In this document: piece after piece, positions 58,354 through 64,000 of the stretch
Position numbering within the stretch: the stretch's first letter is position 1
Layout: every line of letters begins with the position of its first letter
The notes under the pieces: generated by a model
The model's input: the letters and a program-made list of their open reading frames with translations, nothing else
Told to the model about the DNA's origin: nothing
The model's database searches: none
Position numbers and translations under genes: made by a program
Source: CAYVSF01 sp046482855
GTDB taxonomy: Bacteria; Bacteroidota; Bacteroidia; Bacteroidales; UBA12077
NCBI GenBank assembly: GCA_046482855.1
Contig: JAWOEH010000061.1
Location: 50,194 to 114,193 of the forward strand
Reading direction: 5' to 3'
Length of the DNA: 64,000 nucleotides

Positions 58354-59275
58354 TTTTCTCTACCAGTACCGTAGCCAGTTTTACTTTCGACTCCTCGGTC
58401 CAACCGGCAATATGAGGGGTCATAACTACATTTTTAGCCTGTAGCAGGTATTGTAACGCCGGAGGTTGTTCCGTTAAGGCATGTAACGACTCAAAGCTCG
58501 ATTGCTCGTACTCCATTACGTCCAAAGCTGCGCCTAGTGCTTTTTTATTTTTTAATGCTTCTACCAGTGCTTCTGTTTTTACTACCGGGCCACGAGCAGT
58601 ATTAATAAGTGTTATCGGATTTTTACAACGGTTAAAAAAAGGTTCATCAATCATATGATGAGTTTCATCGGTAAGAGGGACATGAAGGCTGATGATGTCG
58701 CTCTCCTGTTGTAGCTCGTTAAGGCTTACCTCGTGTACTCCTGCCGGGGCATAGTTTTTTTTGTATTTATCGTAGGCAATAATAGTCGCCTCAAATCCTT
58801 TTAGCCGCTGTGCAAATGCACTCCCCATATTACCAAAGCCAATTATGCCTATGGTTTTTCCTTTGATTTCGAGCCCGCGGTTCGATTCCCTGTTCCACTG
58901 TCCGGATTTAACTTCCATGTTTGCCAGGTGGATTTTATTCCACAGAGTTAATAACATGCCCAGTGCATGTTCCCCAACGGCGTCGCGGTTGCCCTCCGGG
59001 GAATTGAAACAACGAATATCTCTTTTTTCTGCTGCTTCAAGGTCAATACTCTCCATTCCTGCACCCACCCTGGCAATAAATTTTAGTGAAGTGGCTTTCT
59101 TTAGCAATTCATCAGTAATGGTAAATTTGCTACGCAAAACCCAACCTTGGTACATATGAGCTTTTGCTTCAAGCTCTTCGTACGTTATTTCAGGCCGGTA
59201 GTCGCATATGTAGCCGGCGGCTTCCAATTTTTGGGGTAATATGGGGTGGGTACTGTCAATGAATAGTATGCGCAT
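58331..59275 (-). CDS. D-2-hydroxyacid dehydrogenase (SerA-like)
   Basis: Encodes 314 residues. The catalytic domain flanks a Rossmann NAD-binding domain with GKTIGIIGFGNMGSAFAQRL (about 138-157). The conserved catalytic Arg lies in INTARGPVVKTEALVEAL (about 226), and TPHIAGWTEES (about 286) contains the catalytic His. Glu is in the QAKNVVMTPH stretch region before it. Phosphoglycerate dehydrogenase is the nearest well-known role, but lack of the C-terminal ACT domain and of ser genes nearby leaves the substrate open. The gene ends opposite to the aspartokinase with a 23-bp convergent overlap. The GldN-like lipoprotein gene lies 2 bp upstream, so they may be co-transcribed. Confidence 0.88.
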   Translation of the reverse strand: MRILFIDSTHPILPQKLEAAGYICDYRPEITYEELEAKAHMYQGWVLRSKFTITDELLKKATSLKFIARVGAGMESIDLEAAEKRDIRCFNSPEGNRDAVGEHALGMLLTLWNKIHLANMEVKSGQWNRESNRGLEIKGKTIGIIGFGNMGSAFAQRLKGFEATIIAYDKYKKNYAPAGVHEVSLNELQQESDIISLHVPLTDETHHMIDEPFFNRCKNPITLINTARGPVVKTEALVEALKNKKALGAALDVMEYEQSSFESLHALTEQPPALQYLLQAKNVVMTPHIAGWTEESKVKLATVLVEKIIAHFPA

Positions 59276-59277
59276 GG

Positions 59278-59799
59278 TTATGGTTTTAAGTATACTTTAA
59301 ATGCAGGTTTATAGCCTCGTATTTTGCCCTGATCATTATGCACTACATAAGCAATCATGATGCTGTAAACCTCTTTTCGCATTTTATGTTGTTGGGTATC
59401 GAGGTACCAAATTTCCTCAAATTGAGCTCTGGCTATTTTATCACGTGAAAATTCTTCCTTCTCTTCCAAAGCTTTGATTTCTTCCACGGATAGTTTTTCG
59501 TTGGTGCGAAAATCAAAGGCTTCTAACTCTCCATTATAAACCGATTCAAATAAATAGTGGGTGAACTTATCACGGTCCAGGTTTTTTAATGCATTTTCCT
59601 TCCATTTATTAAAAGGGTCATCATTTTGTAAGAGCACACTATAAGTAATGGTGTCGGCAATGATTTCGTAGTTGCCCGAGGCACTACTATCGTTGGTGCT
59701 TTCCGTAATTGATTGTGTCTGTTCCTGATCTTTTGGGGTGCATCCACTGATGTAAAGCAGCCCGCTTAGCATTAGGGTAAGGAGTACTTGTTTTTTCAT
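59278..59799 (-). CDS. GldN-like lipoprotein
   Basis: Encodes 173 residues. A lipoprotein signal ends in ISGC with Cys20 as the lipid anchor. A Ser/Thr/Gln-rich linker follows and then a compact domain (about 45-173). Within it, DDPFNKWKENALKNLDRDKF, a YNGELEAFDF-like stretch, IARAQFEEIWYLDTQQHKM and a GYKPAFKVYL end recall the GldN/PorN domain of type IX secretion and gliding machines. It is much shorter than full GldN and no gldKLM genes are near. The likeness is by eye and the assignment is tentative. It sits in a string with the dehydrogenase, dihydroorotase and glycosyltransferase genes. Confidence 0.5.
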   Translation of the reverse strand: MKKQVLLTLMLSGLLYISGCTPKDQEQTQSITESTNDSSASGNYEIIADTITYSVLLQNDDPFNKWKENALKNLDRDKFTHYLFESVYNGELEAFDFRTNEKLSVEEIKALEEKEEFSRDKIARAQFEEIWYLDTQQHKMRKEVYSIMIAYVVHNDQGKIRGYKPAFKVYLKP

Positions 59800-59807
59800 A
59801 CGAGCTA

Positions 59808-61142
59808 TTATCTTTTGTATTCAAGAGCTTGAGCGTACGATACAGGAGCAAATTTGCCATCATGAAAAGCAATTTCTCCATTTATTATTGTTGTTAGGAT
59901 GTGCGAAGAAAAGGTTTGACCTGCAAATGGAGTCCAGCCACATTTGTAATGAATCGGATGTTCATCTACATTGTGTTGCCTTGTTGGGTCAACCAGCACC
60001 AGGTCCGCATAGTAGCCTTCACGAATAAAACCTCTGTCAGCTATGTCGAAAAGGCGTGCCGGATTGTGGCACATTTTCTCCACCACTAGTTCAAGTGAGA
60101 AGATTCCTTCTTTCCAGAGCTCTAACATAGCCATTAACGAATGCTGTACTAAAGGGCCTCCTGAGGGTGCATCAAAATAGGCTTTTTGCTTCTCCGATAA
60201 AAGATGAGGTGCATGATCGGTAGCTATTATGTCCAATCGATGTTCCTTGAGTCCTTCTCTTAAGGCTTCTTTGTCGCGTGCCGATTTTACGGCCGGGTTC
60301 CACTTTATTAGAGCTCCTTTTTTATCATAGTCCTTATCATCAAACCATAAGTGATGAACACATACCTCAGCCGTAATGTTTTTTTTCGTGATATCCTGTC
60401 CGGCAGTGAAGAGGGACAGTTCTTCACCTGTGCTTAGGTGTAAGATATGCAACCGGGCATTGTGCTTTTTTGCCAGTGCTACAGCTTTCTGGGTTGAAAG
60501 ATAGCAGGCTTCGTGGCTCCGTATAATAGGATGAAAATGAAAGGGAATGGAATCGCCATATTTTTTACGATAGTAGGCCGTGTTTTTTTGTATTGTCTCT
60601 TCATCCTCGCAATGTGTAGCTATAAGCAATGGAGCTTCAGCAAAGATCGAGGCTAAAGTTTCCTCGTTATCAACCAACATATTGCCAGTTGATGAGCCCA
60701 TGAATATTTTCAAACCACAGGCTTTTTTTGTGTCGAGTGTGCGAATAGCTTCCAGATTTGAGTTGGTTGCGCCAAAATAGAATCCATAATTAGCCCAGGA
60801 ATTTTCTGCAGCGTGAGCCAATTTTTTATCTAAAGCTTCATGTGTCGTTGTTTGGGGTTGGGTGTTGGGCATCTCCAAATAACTCGTTACTCCTCCGGCC
60901 ACGGCTGCTTTCGACTCTGTTTCTACAGAAGCTTTATGGCTAAGTCCGGGCTCCCGGAAATGCACCTGATCATCAATGATGCCGGGTAGTACTAAAAGTC
61001 CCTTGGCATCAATGGTTTTAATACCCTCTTGGCTTATGGTGGTGGCAATTTTAGTAATTCGTCCCTCCTCAATAAGAAGATCTTTATGCAACGATTGCCC
61101 TTCGTTAATGATTTGTCCGTTTTTAATGATCAGGTTACTCAT
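59808..61142 (-). CDS. pyrC: Dihydroorotase
   Basis: Encodes 444 residues of the amidohydrolase type. It cyclises carbamoyl aspartate in pyrimidine synthesis. The metal-binding block, usually DxHxHxREPG, reads IDDQVHFREPG: the first His is Gln59 while His61 is kept. The likely carboxylated lysine is in GLKIFMGSSTG (about 143-153). Further metal ligands are in ATHCEDEE, LHILHLSTGEE and the catalytic Asp in IATDHAPHLLSEKQK. The Gln form is, as far as I recall, usual for the Bacteroidota-type enzyme, so activity is likely kept. The stop is 9 bp before the GldN-like gene. The start overlaps the glycosyltransferase stop by 4 bp. Confidence 0.93.
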   Translation of the reverse strand: MSNLIIKNGQIINEGQSLHKDLLIEEGRITKIATTISQEGIKTIDAKGLLVLPGIIDDQVHFREPGLSHKASVETESKAAVAGGVTSYLEMPNTQPQTTTHEALDKKLAHAAENSWANYGFYFGATNSNLEAIRTLDTKKACGLKIFMGSSTGNMLVDNEETLASIFAEAPLLIATHCEDEETIQKNTAYYRKKYGDSIPFHFHPIIRSHEACYLSTQKAVALAKKHNARLHILHLSTGEELSLFTAGQDITKKNITAEVCVHHLWFDDKDYDKKGALIKWNPAVKSARDKEALREGLKEHRLDIIATDHAPHLLSEKQKAYFDAPSGGPLVQHSLMAMLELWKEGIFSLELVVEKMCHNPARLFDIADRGFIREGYYADLVLVDPTRQHNVDEHPIHYKCGWTPFAGQTFSSHILTTIINGEIAFHDGKFAPVSYAQALEYKR

Positions 61143-61900
61143 GATCTTTGCGAATTAGTGTAATTGTGCGTTTTGCTGTAGGAGCGAAACCAGCTGCGTA
61201 CTTTCATCTTGATTACTCCCCATATAGCTTCATTAAATATTCCTCCACTCATTTTTGAGGTGCCTACTTTTCTATCGGTAAAGATGATTGGAACCTCTTT
61301 AATCGCGAACCCGAGTTTCCAGACGGTGAATTTCATCTCAATTTGGAAAGCATAGCCACGCATACGAATCTTTTCCAGGTTGATTGCATGTAGTACTTTA
61401 TAAGAATAACACTTAAATCCGGCGGTGGTGTCTTTTATAGGCATGCCGGTAACCAGTCGGACATAAGCGGAAGCATAGTACGACATTAGCACTCGACCAA
61501 TAGGCCAATTTACGACATTTACACCGGTAATGTAACGGGACCCGATAGCCATGTCAGCTCCTTCTTTGGCGCAGGCTGCATAGAGCTTTTCCAGATCCTC
61601 GGGGTTGTGTGAAAAGTCTGCATCCATTTCGTATATATAATCATACTTTTGCGATAGAGCCCACTCAAATCCGGTAAGGTAAGCTGTTCCCAAGCCGAGT
61701 TTTCCCGAGCGTTCGATGAGATTTAGCTCACTGGGAAACTCTTGCTGCAGGGATTTTACAATCTTGCCTGTTCCGTCAGGTGAGTTATCATCTATTATGA
61801 GGATGTGAAACGGGACCGTTAATGAAAATACCTTGCGGATGATATTTTCTATGTTTCCTTGTTCATTATAGGTGGGTATAATAACTACATTCTTATCCAT
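61139..61900 (-). CDS. Polyprenol-phosphate mannosyltransferase-like glycosyltransferase (GT2)
   Basis: Encodes 253 residues of the GT-A fold. Motifs are VIIPTYNEQGNIENII (about 6-21), IDDNSPDGTGKIV (about 36-48) and the DxD-like EMDADFSHNPEDL (about 91-103), followed by GSRYITGV and the KIRMRGYAFQIEM block (about 190). This is the Dpm1 type that loads a sugar, often mannose from GDP-mannose, on polyprenyl phosphate at the cytoplasmic side. There is no C-terminal GtrA membrane part. A protein O-glycosylation or lipid-linked sugar role is possible. It is the first gene before pyrC, with 4-bp overlap. Confidence 0.9.
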   Translation of the reverse strand: MDKNVVIIPTYNEQGNIENIIRKVFSLTVPFHILIIDDNSPDGTGKIVKSLQQEFPSELNLIERSGKLGLGTAYLTGFEWALSQKYDYIYEMDADFSHNPEDLEKLYAACAKEGADMAIGSRYITGVNVVNWPIGRVLMSYYASAYVRLVTGMPIKDTTAGFKCYSYKVLHAINLEKIRMRGYAFQIEMKFTVWKLGFAIKEVPIIFTDRKVGTSKMSGGIFNEAIWGVIKMKVRSWFRSYSKTHNYTNSQRS

Positions 61901-62055
61901 GTGTTGTATGCAAATATGAAGTGATTAGGAGACGAAGATACGACTTTACGCTGGGAATAATAAGAAATAGAAAGAAATATGTAGGAAGATGAAATTTTAT
62001 GTGGTTTATAAACAGGTGGTTGAAGGCTGTTTAGCGTGTTTTTTTTCATGCATGC

Positions 62056-62086
62056 CTTGCAGAAAACAAAAACCTACTTATATTTG
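62056..62086 (+). promoter_or_regulatory. rRNA promoter P1
   Basis: CTTG (62056-62059, one mismatch to TTTG), 19 bases, then TATATTTG (62079-62086, perfect). It lies about 330 bases before the 16S gene. Confidence 0.65.
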
Positions 62087-62246
62087 CACCGCCTTTTAAG
62101 GAAGGTCGTTCATTAAGGTTTTGTCAGACGAGAAATTTTGAAGGAAAGTTTTGGATATTTAGAATTATTTATTTTTCTTTGCATCCGCTTTCAAGAAATA
62201 AAGCAACGTTCTGAAAAACGAAATTGAAAAAAAAGGCAAGAAATTA

Positions 62247-62276
62247 TTTGTAAGTTAAAATAAATAATTACCTTTG
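62247..62276 (+). promoter_or_regulatory. rRNA promoter P2
   Basis: TTTG (62247-62250), 18 bases, then TACCTTTG (62269-62276). Both elements are perfect. The start would be near 62283, about 138 bases before mature 16S rRNA. Confidence 0.8.
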
Positions 62277-62320
62277 CACTCCCGATTGGATGAGGGGTTT
62301 GACATTAAGTGAAGCGGGAA

Positions 62321-62340
62321 AAAGTTCTTTGAATGTATTG
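62321..62340 (+). promoter_or_regulatory. boxA-like antitermination element in the rRNA leader
   Basis: AAAGTTCTTTGAATGTATTG resembles the conserved GTTCTTTGA block in Bacteroidota rRNA leaders and the boxA of other bacteria, where NusB/S10 bind to prevent early termination. Recognition is by eye. Confidence 0.5.
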
Positions 62341-62420
62341 AGAAAATGGAAAGAGACAAACAAGTCGCGTACATCCGGGATACTCTGAAAGAGGTAGCAA
62401 AAGACACAAATAATTTTGAT

Positions 62421-63944
<1,524 letters not shown>

Positions 63945-64000
63945 CTGGAGCGAATCTTTCAAGAGTCGGATTATGTGATTTGTATCTCTTCCATTTTTCT
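63945..64000 (+). other. Start of the 16S-23S internal transcribed spacer
   Basis: The first 56 bases after the 16S end. No tRNA begins before the window edge. Confidence 0.9.

Larger units (their letters stand above)
61901..62420 (+). other. rRNA operon control region
   Basis: 520 bases without a protein gene. It holds the divergent upstream region of the glycosyltransferase gene (61901-62040), the two tandem rRNA promoters and the transcribed leader with the boxA-like element. A+T-rich stretches before each promoter could act as UP-like elements. Short ORFs in it look like chance. Confidence 0.8.

Overview
The window is a stretch of chromosome from a member of the Bacteroidota. The evidence is the 16S rRNA gene at the right end, promoters of the TTTG-N17/21-TAnnTTTG type in front of many genes, frequent lack of Shine-Dalgarno sequences, and lineage-typical genes (split transketolase, DUF3857 proteins, an OlsB/OlsA-like amino-acid lipid pair, a long PurF-like enzyme, the coaX-lptC-ppiD gene string). 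The 16S sequence and gene set fit Bacteroidales sensu lato, perhaps the Marinilabiliales group; that placement is my inference and not an alignment. No insertion sequence, prophage, integrase, CRISPR array or toxin-antitoxin pair is visible. The window is mostly core genome.

Layout. 1-4134 (minus): dprA (cut by the window edge), gdhA, proline dehydrogenase and a small membrane protein. 4227-6545 (plus): aroB-aroA of the shikimate pathway. 6741-15709 (minus): two secreted DUF3857 proteins, a cation diffusion facilitator with a PLP aminotransferase, a chemoreceptor co-transcribed with a YfiR-like periplasmic protein, and tadA. 15811-17562 (plus): aspS. 17635-18615 (minus): a secreted protein built of very regular 31-residue repeats. 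18828-19133 (plus): a lone STAS protein. 19201-20904 (minus): miaB plus an AhpD-like protein. 21229-26863 (plus): yebC, a lipoprotein, a SPOR protein, a two-subunit transketolase and a long amidophosphoribosyltransferase. 26914-28723 (minus): a probable aminolipid (glycine/ornithine lipid) acyltransferase pair.

28928-44630 (plus) is a complete, tightly packed division and cell-wall (dcw) cluster: mraZ-rsmH-ftsL-ftsI-murE-mraY-murD-ftsW-murG-murC-ftsQ-ftsA-ftsZ-yqeY. It is preceded by a striking MraZ operator of four hexamers repeating every 10 bp. murF, ddl and murB are not in it. MurE carries the DNPR signature, so the peptidoglycan should contain meso-diaminopimelate.

44708-52304 (minus) is an envelope operon: coaX, an outer-membrane protein, a TPR protein, lptC, a tiny membrane protein, a CNNM/CorC protein and a PpiD-like chaperone. 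52374-56800 (minus) holds mfd and class I fructose-1,6-bisphosphatase. 57073-58353 (plus) is an aspartokinase whose end overlaps that of a 2-hydroxyacid dehydrogenase on the other strand. 58331-61900 (minus) holds that dehydrogenase, a GldN-like lipoprotein, dihydroorotase and a polyprenol-phosphate mannosyltransferase-like enzyme. From about 61901 comes the rRNA operon control region with two tandem promoters and a boxA-like element, then a full 16S rRNA gene and the first bases of the spacer.

I did not find an unmistakable new system. The best leads are the regular 31-residue repeat protein, the YfiR-chemoreceptor pair, the DUF3857 pair in which one member has lost its catalytic Cys and Asp, a GldN-like lipoprotein away from gliding genes, and a perfect 15-bp hairpin inside the lptC signal-sequence codons.
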